A stretch of 64,000 nt of DNA. Origin: Schizochytrium sp. CCTCC M209059 (Eukaryota; Sar; Bigyra; Thraustochytrida; Thraustochytriidae). The DNA is taken from positions 1 through 64,000 of the forward strand of contig KN805381.1 of assembly GCA_000818945.1 (NCBI GenBank), written 5' to 3'. Within the stretch, counting starts at the first letter, position 1, and each line of letters starts with the position of its first letter. Below the pieces are notes generated by a model. It was not told the origin of the DNA, made no database searches, and saw nothing but the letters and a program-made list of their open reading frames with translations. The position numbers were made by a program, and so were the translations under genes. Below are positions 33,538 through 43,257 of the stretch, one piece after another.

Positions 33538-34455
33538 TCACTCGGTCCACATTTCGTAAAGTTCAAGCTGCTCATTTTCGGGCCCCATCAGCGTCTGAAT
33601 TCGTTTGTGGCAAACGCCGATCTCGCTACAGTATGCAAGGAACTCGTCCACACCATCTGCTTTTCGTCGTTCGAGCGCATTGAGCGTGAGCGTAGCACGC
33701 TTTGGACGACTGAGCGCTTTGATGCAGTCAGCAAGGGCACGCCATGAATCGCCGTACAGCTCCTGGTAGACGCAGTCCGAGATGAGAATCAGGTCGAAAG
33801 GTTCCTGGGCATTCGTAGATGACTCTTCTGGTTCCTCCCAGTCCAGTGTGTCGACAAGAGGTCTTGGCGCATCATCGGCAAAGTTGGCGTCCACGTTGCG
33901 GCGCAAAAGTTCTGGAAGAGGGTCTTGCTCGGTGAGAATGACCTCTTTTGCGCCCAAAAGCTGACACACCATCCCAGGAACGCCGAGCCCGCTTCCGAGT
34001 TCCAGCACGCGCTGGTCCTTGACGGTGTCGGCCATCGTTTTGAGATGCTCGCAGAGAAGGAGCGCAGCTGGCCAGACCACGGTGCCTGCCCAGCAGGCGC
34101 CGGAGAAAATGGGTTGGATGCTCTCTTCGGGAAAGGTCAGCTCCAGCTCGAGCGTCTTGCCGTCCTGCCAAAGAGCAACTTTGCTGTGCGTGAGACTCTG
34201 CTCTTCGACGCGGATGGCGGTCCGCACCCTTGCCGTAAAGTCTTCAAGGGACTCGACCTCTTGCTCGGTTCCGGACTTGTTTTCCTTGGCCTTTGCGATG
34301 ATTTCGTCATCGGTTGCAGAAGCAGAGGCCGCACTTTCTTGTTCTTGCCCGCGCCGGGTAAGCAATGTGTACGCCACGCCTCCACGCTCTAAGGTCGCTT
34401 TTTTCGCCTCCTCGGCGCGTTCTGCCGCGCCATCGCGTCTCTCGAGCTCAGTCAT
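33538..34455 (-). CDS. SAM-dependent methyltransferase, family 16-like (METTL21/FAM86 type)
   Basis: Predicted protein (lysine) methyltransferase of 305 residues from ATG 34455 (MTELERRDGAAERAEE). The frame continues upstream without a stop to 35058, but that part runs through a G/C homopolymer and a tandem repeat, so I exclude it. The SAM-binding motif VLELGSGLGVPG lies near residues 149-160. The motif II acidic residue is in ILTEQDPL, and the family-16 hallmark ISDCVYQ replaces the N/DPPY motif. A helical N-terminal extension (about 1-105) precedes a Trp-rich stretch (SGACWAGTVVWPAALLL) typical of this family before motif I. The substrate cannot be deduced. It is convergent with the myosin gene. 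Confidence 0.9.
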   Translation of the reverse strand: MTELERRDGAAERAEEAKKATLERGGVAYTLLTRRGQEQESAASASATDDEIIAKAKENKSGTEQEVESLEDFTARVRTAIRVEEQSLTHSKVALWQDGKTLELELTFPEESIQPIFSGACWAGTVVWPAALLLCEHLKTMADTVKDQRVLELGSGLGVPGMVCQLLGAKEVILTEQDPLPELLRRNVDANFADDAPRPLVDTLDWEEPEESSTNAQEPFDLILISDCVYQELYGDSWRALADCIKALSRPKRATLTLNALERRKADGVDEFLAYCSEIGVCHKRIQTLMGPENEQLELYEMWTE

Positions 34456-34468
34456 GGTTCTTTCGCGC

Positions 34469-34485
34469 GGGGGGGGGGGGGGGGG
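34469..34485. repeat. 17-nt G homopolymer just upstream of the methyltransferase ATG
   Basis: Uninterrupted G17 on the + strand, C17 on the sense strand, ending 13 nt before the start codon. Length may be uncertain in the assembly. Confidence 0.9.
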
Positions 34486-34720
34486 TCGTGCCTGCTCTTC
34501 GTCGCGATTCGTGCCTCTGTAAATCAACCTTGTGGCGCTCTGGACTTGCTTGCGCGTACGCGCAGGTCTTTGCTCTCGCCACGCCTGGCCATCTATTCTG
34601 CTCGACGAGCGGTGGGGTGTATGGTGCGTTTCCGTATCTCTGATCTCCTTAACAGACTTGCCGCAAAAGGTCAATTTTGGGCGGTTAAAGATCTTCCCTA
34701 GCCCCTCCAATACCTCTGGA

Positions 34721-35064
34721 GAAGAAGACCAGAATAAAAAGTTGAGAATTGAACAAACATGTCTGAGCAAGTCTTCGATGTTGTGAGTTGAGACAAGCAA
34801 GATGTGTCGGCAAAAAATTGGCGTACAACATGTTCTTACAACATGTTGTTCTGAAAAGGACTGGCCTACAACAAGTCGTTCTGCGGTGTGTAGAAGAAGA
34901 CCAGAATAAAAAGTTGAGAGTTGAACAAACATGTCTGGACAATTCTTCGGTGTTGTGATTTGAAACAAGCAAGATATTCTGCAAGAAATTGACGTACAGC
35001 ATGTTTTTACAACATGTTGTTCTGCGAAGGACTGATTTACAGCATGTTCTTTCCACATGTTTTG
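34721..35064. repeat. 172-bp tandem repeat, two copies, with AACATGTT palindromes
   Basis: Copy 1 is 34721-34892 and copy 2 is 34893-35064, both starting GAAGAAGACCAGAATAAAAA. The copies are diverged but clearly homologous along most of their length. Each holds two ACAACATGTT/ACAGCATGTT-like palindromic boxes about 15-20 bp apart, and copy 2 has a further pair near 35040-35060. The unit length is not a multiple of three, so the open frame running through it is not evidence of coding. Confidence 0.85.
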
Positions 35065-36582
35065 CGGAGAACTGGCTTACGGTCGCCGCATCATTTGTAT
35101 TTGAAGGTATAGGTAGTTCTTTGCTTGTGTCTCATCCTCACAAGCGGTTGCGGCAGATGCTGATGGGGATCTCCTTTGACGAATGTATCGTCGGTCCAAC
35201 TTCAATTGTTTTTGTGTTTTTTGTTAAAAAAATAAATCGATAAGCGCGAACCGATGTTCTCTTGAAAAGTAGGCCTAATGTACATCCAAAGTGAATGCCA
35301 GAACGCAATGCAGCTTGCATGCAGTGTGCATGCATGCATGCAGCGTGCAAATCTTTAAAAATAGAATACTGCCAACTTCAATAAGGCCTTACCGAAAGAA
35401 ATTCGCCCACCAAGATTCACGCGATCTGATTCTCCAAACTTTCTTTCCTTGGGTTCCCTGCGACATGGGCAAGCGACGGGAACCATCTATACGTCATTAA
35501 CTCGGCCAGAGTTCCTCTCCTTGGGGTTCCCCGCGGCATGCAAAGCCTCGCTGGATGGCGATCCAGCGCAGCGTGTTAGCCCTCTTGATCTCGTCGCTTG
35601 CGTCTGTCCTCGACGCTTGAGTCTGTCCTCGTCCTTTTGGGTCTGTTGTCATCCCTTGAGTCTGATGCGCTCGCTGTTGACGTGGCCGCTAAAATGTATA
35701 TGGCAGACCCGTATCTTTGCAAGCTTCCGCTGCAGCCAGCTTCACAATCTCCGTCGACTTCGCAGGCGAGCTCGCCTCCGCAAGGTGGCGGTCGCCCGGC
35801 CTCTCTCCCCCCGCCTCCGCGCGCGCGGCCGCCCCGCCCGTCGCGCTCGCGCGTCGCTGCCGCACGGCGACGAGTTCCCCCAAGAATTTGGGTCCTCCAA
35901 GCCTCTGCTGGTCCCAACTCGCTGTCGGCAGCAGGCACCTTGGAGCCTCGGCGCTTTTCCCTGCGACGCCGCCGCTCGGGGCCTTGCCCTCGTCGTCCTC
36001 ACCCTCGCCCTCGACCTCGTCATCCTCGTCCTCGTCCTCGGCCTCGGCCTCGGCGTCCTCGTCGTCCGCATCCTCGTTCTCCTCCTCCTCGCAGCAGAAG
36101 AAGAAGAAGAAACACACGCGGACTCACTCACCGTGACATACGAACGACCGGTCGGCCCCGGGTCCGGTGCGCGCGCCCCGCGTCTGGCCCCGGGTCCGGT
36201 GGCGTGGACCACTGGCTGGCGATTTTTGCCGCCGAAGCCGCAGCAAAAAGCCGAGGGAAGTCTGGGCAGAGAAAGCGGTGCGTGCAGTGCGCCCGCGCGG
36301 CGCGTGCTCCCTCGCCGCCCTCTCCCGCGCCGCCCTCTCCCGCGCCTCCTCTCCCGCGCCTCCTCTCCCTCGCCTCCTCTCCCTCGCCTCGCACGCCCGC
36401 GGCCCGCCGCCGCCGCGAGACCCCGATCGCCCGCGGGCGCAGCGCGAGTCGGCCACAGCTGCAGCTGCTAGTAGCCTAGCTCGCGGCAGCGTGGGCCAGG
36501 GTCATTTCATTATTCATCATTCTGCGAAAGCATCGCACACGGCGCTGCGAGCTCCGCCTCCGAGGCCGCACGGGCTGACCGC

Positions 36583-36624
<42 letters not shown>
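36583..36624. repeat. GCAGGA hexanucleotide array
   Basis: About seven copies of a GCAGGA unit in the kinase 5' region; a GGGC/GCGG tetramer run follows at about 36649-36672. Confidence 0.9.
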
Positions 36625-36900
36625 AACGGCATCGCGAGCCCTCCTCAGGCGGGCGGGCGGGCGGGCGGGCAGGCTGCGCGAGAGAGCGGGGCGGCCTGGA
36701 CGCGGAGAGGAAGGAGGGAGGGGCAGGAAGGAAGGAGGCGCGAAGGACGAGGATAACTCGCGGCCTGCGCGCGTGCGGGCGTGGTGGCGTGCGAGCTCGC
36801 AGCTGCAGCTAGCTTAGCTAACTACAGCAGCTGGTTAGCTAGCTACTAGTAGTTGGCTTGGCGCAGCCAGTCACCTAAGCCAAGCTAAGCCAAGCGGAGG

Positions 36901-36960
36901 AAAGCAAAGCAAAGCAAAGCAAAGCAAAGCAAAGCAAAGCAAAGCAAAGCAAAGCAAAGC
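36901..36960 (+). repeat. AAAGC pentanucleotide array, 12 copies, upstream of the kinase
   Basis: Perfect 60-bp AAAGC array on the kinase sense strand, 332-391 bp upstream of the start codon. It has the same copy number and sense orientation as the array upstream of IleRS. Confidence 0.95.
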
Positions 36961-37025
36961 TCGACGACGAAGGACGCCGCGCAGAATACGCAGAGAGGAG
37001 AGAGAGAGAGAGAGAAAGACGGCTT

Positions 37026-37163
37026 GTGCAGCCAGCCAGGCAGCCAGCCAGCCAGGCGCGCCACGTCCTTTTTGCTCTTTCGCAGACTTGGAGAGGGCGA
37101 TCAGCTCAGTCGCGGGAAAGAGACACCTTAGAGGTGCGCCAGTCAGCCAGCCAGCCAGCCAGC
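37026..37163. repeat. GCCA tetramer runs flanking the kinase 5' leader
   Basis: Two AGCC/GCCA runs (about 37026-37057 and 37138-37163), the second followed by GAGC copies, within the last 270 bp before the kinase start. Similar runs occur near 40940-40966 and 54533-54552. Confidence 0.8.
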
Positions 37164-37291
37164 AAGTGAGCGAGCGAGCGGGCGTAGTCAGGCAAGACAC
37201 GCCTGGCTCGTAGCTTGCTTTTGTTTCGCGCGCGCGCGAACGAGAAAAACCTCGACCTCGAGACCAGAGGGGGGCCCAAGCTCTGCGCGAC

Positions 37292-39700
37292 ATGAAGCGA
37301 GCGCATGAGAGTGTTGACTACATCAAGCACAGAGATCCAAAGCAGATGTATACGCTCACGGAACAGCTCAGCAATGTGGATATCCGCAAGGATAATCTGC
37401 TGGAAAATGTACAATCCTTGCAGATCCCAGATTACAAGGTAGTCAGGGATATGTCAGGGACGAAATTTGTCGTCTACGTCGTACGCATCCGGTCCGGCGA
37501 TGTGGCCTGGGAACTCGAACGGCGATACAATGAGTTTCACCAGCTGCATGACCGTCTTGCGGCTGTCAAAGCTGCCGCACCGAGGCTCCCTTCGTTGCCG
37601 CCGAAGCGCATGTTTGGCGGATTCTCGCGCGATTTCCTGGAGAAACGCCGCGCAGATCTCGAGCAATATCTGCAGAGCGTCATCTTTGAGCCCGTTCTCC
37701 TGCAACAGGACCTTCTTCGTGACTTTCTCTGGTACTCTCATAAAATGCTCTCTGCACATGGCCGCATGCACCCAAGCCAGCGCGACGCAGCGGCCTCCGG
37801 TTTCAATGGCACGTCGTCAGGCGCGCCCCGAGATCCATCTTCCTCCTCTGCCTCCTCGGCTGCTTCATCGGGGCCCGCTTCGTCCCCCACAATGGGAATT
37901 CGTGGCGCCACGATGGCATCACAGAATGGCCCTTCGCCAGCAGTCTCCATGCCCGTGGGGGACAAGTCCAGTCCACGCAAGTCCATTGCAAGCACTGGCA
38001 GCCGGGGCTCGCAAGGACAGGCCGTTCCGGACCCCCGGAATGTCCATGTCGGGGCAGTTGGAAGCCTCGGCGATATTAACTTTCAGGGTGTCGGTGACAT
38101 TATCGACTTTGCACCCAACGAGGCCGACGATGAGGAAGAAAGCGCCGACAGCAGCAGCGGCAGGAACTTCAACGACGGCGAAGGCGACGCACGCAGTGAC
38201 AGCAACAGCAACTGTAGCAGCAATACAGCCAGCAACAACAGCAGCACCAACCAAAACAACAATGACAACAACAGCATCAACAATTACAACCATGGATCCA
38301 CTCAAGGTAGCAAGGACAGCAAGCTCTTTGTCGATACAGACTTGGCTTCAGGGTCCGGAGGTGATCATGCCGCCGCAGGCGCGCAGACCGGGACTTCGAC
38401 CGCATCGACTGCCACTTCGGACTCGCGGCACGCCTCGCCGAGGCACGGTTCGACCCCGATGCGCGCCCCGCGGCCCCCGGCGTCTGCCCCGCCCGTGAAG
38501 AAACCCTCTCTTGACGACTTTGAAATGGTCCGCGTCCTCGGCAAGGGTTCCTTCGGCAAGGTGCTCTTGTGCAAAAAGCGTGACACGGGCAAACTCTACG
38601 CCATCAAGGTCTTGAAAAAGCAGCACGTGGTCAAGCGCAGACAGGTCGTCCATACCAAAACGGAGCGCAGCGTGCTCGGTCTTGTGGACCACCCCTTTGT
38701 TGTCAAGCTTCACTACGCTTTTCAGACGGGCGACAAGTTGCATTTCGTGCTTGACTTTTGCTCGGGCGGCGAGCTCTTCTTCCATCTCGGTCGCGCTGGA
38801 CGCTTCAATGAGTCCCTCGGCCGCTTCTACGCCGCTGAGATTGCGCTTGCTCTCGGCCATCTTCACAAAAAGGGGGTTGTTTACCGCGATCTCAAGCCAG
38901 AAAACATCCTTCTCGATGCCGAAGGCCACATCAAGCTCGCTGATTTTGGACTTTCCAAGGAGGGAATTGTCTCGGGCATTCGCGGCACGCACAGCTTTTG
39001 CGGAACGCCCGAGTACCTCGCGCCCGAGGTCCTCAATCGCCATGGCCACGGAACCTCTGTCGACTGGTGGTCGCTGGGCGCGCTCCTCTACGAGATGCTG
39101 ACGGGTCTCCCGCCCTGGTACAGCCAGGATCGTCAAAAGATGTTTGCCTGCATCCGTAGCAGCGAGCTCCGCTTCCCCGAGTTTGTATCATCCCTCGCGC
39201 AGCTCATTCTCACGGACCTTCTCGAACGCGACGTCACCAAGCGTCTTGGCTCTTCGCGCGACGTCGACGACGTCAAGGAACATCCCTTTTTCCAGTTCAT
39301 GGACTGGGACAAGCTGTACCGCCGCGAGATCCCGTCGCCCTTTGTGCCACGACTCAACTCGCAGACGGACACGGGCAACTTTGATTCGCAGTTCACGCGT
39401 CTTCCCATCAACAGCATCGATGCCAGCAGTTTTGTCGGTTCGCCCCGCAACCCTGGCGTCCTCTCGTCCTCGGTCATGTCCGAGTCACAGACGCACTTTG
39501 ACAACTTTACTTTTGCCGAGCCCTCAACACTCGCTGCCCACATGCAGGATGTTGGCTCTCTGCACAGCCATCACCACGCCGGTCACCCGCAGCCTTCTCC
39601 ACACTCGGGCGGCTTTGCTGCGCCGCACTCTCCCGCCGGGGGACCTGCTCATGCGCCTGCGAGTGCCACGGGTCTTGCCGACGGTATCCTGTTTGAATAG
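37292..39700 (+). CDS. PX-domain AGC protein kinase (SGK3/S6K-like)
   Basis: 802 residues. The PX domain at about 48-155 (RYNEFHQLHDRL; LPPKRMFGGF; ADLEQYLQSV) should bind phosphoinositides and place the kinase on endosomal membranes. A 250-residue Ser/Gly/Asn-rich linker with poly-Asn follows. The AGC kinase domain runs from about 410 to 665: glycine loop LGKGSFGKV, Lys in AIKVLKK, catalytic YRDLKPEN, DFG as LADFGLS, activation loop THSFCGTPEYLAPE with a Ser where many AGC kinases carry the PDK1-site Thr. The C-tail holds the PFVPRL segment and a hydrophobic motif FDNFTF near 736-741, so regulation by PDK1 and TORC2-like kinases is expected from family knowledge. A His/Pro-rich tail ends the protein. 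PX plus AGC fits SGK3-like kinases; orthology is not proven. Confidence 0.95.
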   Translation: MKRAHESVDYIKHRDPKQMYTLTEQLSNVDIRKDNLLENVQSLQIPDYKVVRDMSGTKFVVYVVRIRSGDVAWELERRYNEFHQLHDRLAAVKAAAPRLPSLPPKRMFGGFSRDFLEKRRADLEQYLQSVIFEPVLLQQDLLRDFLWYSHKMLSAHGRMHPSQRDAAASGFNGTSSGAPRDPSSSSASSAASSGPASSPTMGIRGATMASQNGPSPAVSMPVGDKSSPRKSIASTGSRGSQGQAVPDPRNVHVGAVGSLGDINFQGVGDIIDFAPNEADDEEESADSSSGRNFNDGEGDARSDSNSNCSSNTASNNSSTNQNNNDNNSINNYNHGSTQGSKDSKLFVDTDLASGSGGDHAAAGAQTGTSTASTATSDSRHASPRHGSTPMRAPRPPASAPPVKKPSLDDFEMVRVLGKGSFGKVLLCKKRDTGKLYAIKVLKKQHVVKRRQVVHTKTERSVLGLVDHPFVVKLHYAFQTGDKLHFVLDFCSGGELFFHLGRAGRFNESLGRFYAAEIALALGHLHKKGVVYRDLKPENILLDAEGHIKLADFGLSKEGIVSGIRGTHSFCGTPEYLAPEVLNRHGHGTSVDWWSLGALLYEMLTGLPPWYSQDRQKMFACIRSSELRFPEFVSSLAQLILTDLLERDVTKRLGSSRDVDDVKEHPFFQFMDWDKLYRREIPSPFVPRLNSQTDTGNFDSQFTRLPINSIDASSFVGSPRNPGVLSSSVMSESQTHFDNFTFAEPSTLAAHMQDVGSLHSHHHAGHPQPSPHSGGFAAPHSPAGGPAHAPASATGLADGILFE

Positions 39701-39943
39701 CTTCTCCACCCCTCCACTCCGTCTCGACCGTTATAACCTAACACATCATTATCATACTTTTTCAGCATCTTTCCAATTTTAAAGCGATGACTCCACGTCT
39801 GGGTCTTGCAGTCGTTGATGACGCGAAACAAAGATGGGTCAAAAGCCTTACAACAGAGAACGCTCTGGAGAACTCATTTTTCCTTGACCTCATCTAACTA
39901 ACATCAGACCTATTCTTCCTAAAAAACAAAACAAAAACGGTGG
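39701..39943. other. convergent spacer, kinase / CMP-KDO synthetase
   Basis: 243 bp holding both 3' ends, relatively AT-rich with an A-run near 39920-39935. No gene seen. Confidence 0.5.
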
Positions 39944-40833
39944 TCATGATGATGCTGATGACGGTGATGATGCTGCTGAAGCGTCTATTTCGTTGTCGAT
40001 CGAGCGTGCACGCGCCTGCGCCGCCTCCAGCTGCTCTGGCGTATCGACGCCTCCTTCCACGTCTCCCTTTACAACTTTCACGTGTATGCGATGCCCAGCC
40101 TCGAGGACACGCAACTGCTCTAGCTTTTCGCATTCTTCGAGCATACTTGGGGGCAACTTGCTGAAGGCACGCAAAAAATGGAAGCGGAAAGCGTACAAGC
40201 CGAGATGCCGCAATGCCAGATGAACATCGTTGTCCGCGCAATTCTCTCGGAGATAGGGTACGAGCGCACGAGAGAAATAGAGGGCGTCACTTGCTTGATT
40301 CAGCACCACTTTAACAATGTTCGGATTGGAAAGGACCTGTACACGATCTTTCCACTCCAACGCAATCGTGCCCATCTCTCGAGTCGCGTCGGCCTTCATG
40401 GCTGCTACCAGCGCTTCTACATGTGCCGGATTGACAAAGGGTTCATCGCCTTGAACATTGACGACAATGTCGTTGCGATCGAGGCCCATGGACTCGCATG
40501 CCTCGAGGACGCGATCCGTGCCGGAAGCGAGGGAAGCGCTCGTCAAAATGGCCTTTGCCCCGAAAGTACGCGCGTTTTCCTCAATACGGGAATCGTCTGT
40601 CGCAATCACAACTTCGTCCAAACCCTTGCACTTGGCCACCTGTTCATACGTGCGTTGAATCATTGTCTTCCCAGCGATCTGCAATCATTCGACTCGTACA
40701 GACAAAATTGTCAGTCTGTGCTCGCCCCCTAATGACGTCAAATGTGCACAACTACCTGACCTACCTGGGCAAGAGGCTTGCCGGGCAGTCTCGCCGACGC
40801 CCAGCGTGCGGGTATGCAGGCGACCACTCGCAT
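39944..40833 (-). CDS. kdsB: CMP-KDO synthetase (3-deoxy-manno-octulosonate cytidylyltransferase), two exons
   Basis: Couples CTP and KDO to CMP-KDO, the donor for KDO transfer. Exon 1 is 40765-40833 (23 codons, MRVVACIPARWASARLPGKP then LAQ) and exon 2 is 39944-40678, joined across an 86-nt intron (CAG|GTAGGT … TTGCAG|ATC, phase 0) for 267 residues. Splicing restores the nucleotide-binding motif IPARWASARLPGKPL next to IAGKTMIQRTYEQ; exon 2 alone would lack the active-site N-terminus. VNVQGDEPF, the metal/sugar-binding segment, and LRHLGLYAFR are present, with a low-complexity C-terminal tail. No transit peptide or membrane anchor precedes the catalytic fold, unlike the plant enzyme as generally described. 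KDO is best known from Gram-negative bacteria and plant RG-II, so the acceptor here is unknown. The intron argues against bacterial contamination. Confidence 0.93.
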
Positions 40834-41316
40834 GCTCGTGTGCTTGAACTTTTTCACAGCTCCAAGTACCCTCCGTCGAGAGTAGAGACACTTTCGCGTT
40901 TACCTTCTTCGCTCTTGCCTTTTTTGGGCACCAGCCCGCCCGCCAGCCAGCCAGCCAGCCACTGCCAGCTGCACGCTTGTCGCTCCCAGGTTTCCAGCTC
41001 GTCAGGATCATTGAAGGCGATGGTGGCTAGATGTTGCACGCCCTCGGCTACAGTATTTTCTTTTATGAAGGGGATGTCGGTTTCAATTACGTTACCGAAC
41101 GGCGATGGTTTCACTCACTCACTCACGCACTCACTCACCAGTCTTAACGACCGAAAAGCGAGAGCGAGAGCGAGAGCGAGAGCGACTGGGCGAGCTCGCT
41201 CATCAGGCACAAACAAACAGTCCTGGTGCATCAAGCTGTAAAAGTCGAAGGAGGGCAGGGACTGACGCACGTAGACAGCAGCCCAAGCCCTGGGCCCCGC
41301 GAAAAGGGTCGACGCC
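40834..41316. promoter_or_regulatory. divergent promoter region, kdsB / MUS81
   Basis: 483 bp between divergent starts. It contains a GCCA run (about 40940-40966), a CTCA run (about 41108-41140) and a GAGAGC run (about 41159-41185). Short open frames in both directions show no domain. Confidence 0.5.
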
Positions 41317-42075
41317 ATGGGCCGCCGCGCGAGCAGCAATGTCACGGGCCATCCCGCGAACCAGGTGCTGCTAGACTTTCTCACGCGACAGATTGCCTCC
41401 ACCGAGCTCAAGGCCCCGAGAAAGGGGCTCTTCATGCGCAAGGCCCGCAACTCCGTCGCGCAGCACGACCAGGAACTCCGGACAGAGGATGACATGCGCA
41501 AGTTGCATGGCATCGGAAATTGGCTCGCGCAACAACTCTTCCGCGAGCGCTGCCGCGTTGACGGGACTCTTGGCCTTCAGCGCTCCAATAGCGCCACCTC
41601 GGCGTCGCGTACGCGCGGCCTCAAACGCAAGTCTAGTTTGGCTGGCAGCGCTTCCGCGGTCTCTGGATCGCAATCCTCCTCATCGTCAGGCTTGCTTTCA
41701 ACATCGATTTCCAACGGTGACGCAAATGGCGAGATTCCTTTCAAGAAAGACACAGTACCTCATTCCATTCTTCGCGTTCTCTACCTTAATCGTAATGTTG
41801 AGGAGCCCATGACACTCGACCTACTTGCAGAGCTTGTGCGCCGTTACCGCGCGGGTCACAAGCTCCCAGTTCCCACCAAAGAGCGCATCTTGACGACGAT
41901 GCGATGCAAATTAGAGGACGAAGGATTGGCGAAGCGTCGCCAACTTGACGGAGTCGAGGTCGTCACCCTCACTGAGACCGCTCGTAAAAGGGTTCGGAGG
42001 AGGGAGAACTCCACCTTACCGGCAATGTTGTCGTCGTCGTCGTCGTCTTCTTCGTCGTCGTCCTCGTCGTCGTCG

Positions 42076-42113
<38 letters not shown>

Positions 42114-43257
42114 GTCGTCGTCGTCTTCGTCATCGTTGTCTTCGTCGTTGCTATCGTCATCGGCGACGTCGAAACGAAGCCAAGCACATCGTCTGCCCTA
42201 TGTGTTGCCTCGTTCGCAAGATCTTGAGGTTCTTGCAGAAAACGAAGGTGATGACGATGATGATGATGACCTCGCCGCGATGCTACCTCCCCGCAAAGAT
42301 GGCACTGAATCAAAAGAGGCTCCGAATTCTATAGACGAAACTCTCAGCTCGTTCACCTTTACGCCTTGCGCGCGCACCCCCAACATACCCGTTCCTCTTG
42401 CAGAGCAAAAGAAAGAAGCCGACAGACCACACGAGTGGGAGCTTGTCCTCCTCATTGACATGCGAGAGGGTTCAGGGCGAGACAAGACAATCTTTCAGAG
42501 CAGACTCTTCGAGCACGGGGTCAACATTGAAAAACGGGTGCTGTCCTTGGGCGACGCAATGTGGATTGTACGACGGAAGCTCATGGACGGCAAAATCGAA
42601 GAGTACGTGCTCGATTACATCATTGAGCGCAAAGAGGTGTCAGATCTGAGCACCTCGATAAAAGACGGCCGATACTCGGAGCAAAAGTATCGTCTGCAGC
42701 GCTGCGGACTTTCGCGCGTCATCTACTTGGTAGAGGGAGAACCATCACATCAATCGATCCTCAAACCACAAGCGCTGCGGACTGCCATGGCCGAAACACA
42801 GGTTCGGGATGGTTTCACTGTCATGCACGTACTCAACGTTATGGAGACCGTCGAATATCTGTCGCGTATGCACCGTCTTATTGAGTCGAGTACGGTGGCC
42901 ACGAGTCAGAACAAATGGAGTGGCCCTGCCCGAGATAGCTGGAGGCGATACGAGAATTTCCATGCTGCAAACGTCAAGGGGAAGCTGCGGTCGGTCAATG
43001 AGATCTTTGGCGCCCAACTTAAGCAAATCAAAGGCTTTAGCGGCATGCGCGCAGCAGCCATCTTGGAAAAGTACCCGACACCACGCTCACTTCTCGAGCT
43101 CTTCGATGAAGGCCTCAAGAATGTCCCCGAGGAATACAAGCAGTCCGTTTTTCAAAACATGGAGATTCCTGGCCAACTGCAGAACCTTGGTCCCGTCGCG
43201 TCCACCAATCTCTTTCATGTCTTTAACCATCGCATCGGTGGCGGCTTGAATCGCTAA
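41317..43257 (+). CDS. MUS81: MUS81 crossover-junction endonuclease subunit
   Basis: Structure-selective nuclease subunit (with EME1 in other eukaryotes) that cuts stalled forks and recombination intermediates. 646 residues. The N-terminal helix-hairpin-helix (about 10-80; LHGIGNWLAQQL) is followed by a winged-helix-like region (about 140-230; HSILRVLYLNRN). A 35-residue poly-Ser linker sits at 239-273. The ERCC4 nuclease domain begins near 370 (LLIDMREGSGRDKTIF) and carries the active-site motif IIERKEVSDL, with Glu437, Arg438, Lys439 and Asp443. The MUS81 hallmark DGRYSEQKYRLQRCGL follows. A C-terminal double helix-hairpin-helix (about 560-640; LKQIKGFSGMRAAAILEKYP) ends the protein. All catalytic residues are present. 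It is convergent with SMC6, a second recombination factor. Confidence 0.97.
42031..42135 (+). repeat. coding TCG/TCA microsatellite (poly-Ser linker of MUS81)
   Basis: 35 consecutive Ser codons: a TCG-rich block, a long pure TCA block, then TCG-rich again. It encodes the linker between the winged-helix and nuclease parts. Confidence 0.95.

Larger units (their letters stand above)
34456..37291. promoter_or_regulatory. large divergent intergenic region, methyltransferase / PX-AGC kinase
   Basis: About 2.8 kb with no gene I can support. From left to right: G17; a 172-bp tandem repeat (34721-35064); an AT-rich part with a TGCATGCA palindrome cluster near 35318-35345; a GC-rich block (35.6-36.5 kb) with TCCTCG/GAGGAC-type repeats that give long overlapping frames on both strands; GCAGGA, GGGC, AAAGC and GCCA arrays up to the kinase. 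The overlapping frames are low-complexity (poly-Ser, poly-Asp/Glu, poly-Arg) and show no domain. Confidence 0.55.

Noticed and set aside
34456..35058. N-terminal extension of the methyltransferase to 506 residues
   Set aside because: The extension runs through a C17 homopolymer and a 172-bp tandem repeat whose unit is not a multiple of three. The family's fold is complete from ATG 34455.
35598..36479. Overlapping open frames of 120-340 codons on both strands at 35.4-36.8 kb
   Set aside because: All are low-complexity (Ser, Arg, Pro or Asp/Glu runs) made by GC-rich repeats, without a domain or consistent frame.
36901..36960. CRISPR or telomere-like array
   Set aside because: Units are 5 bp with no spacers, in a eukaryotic context; it is a microsatellite.
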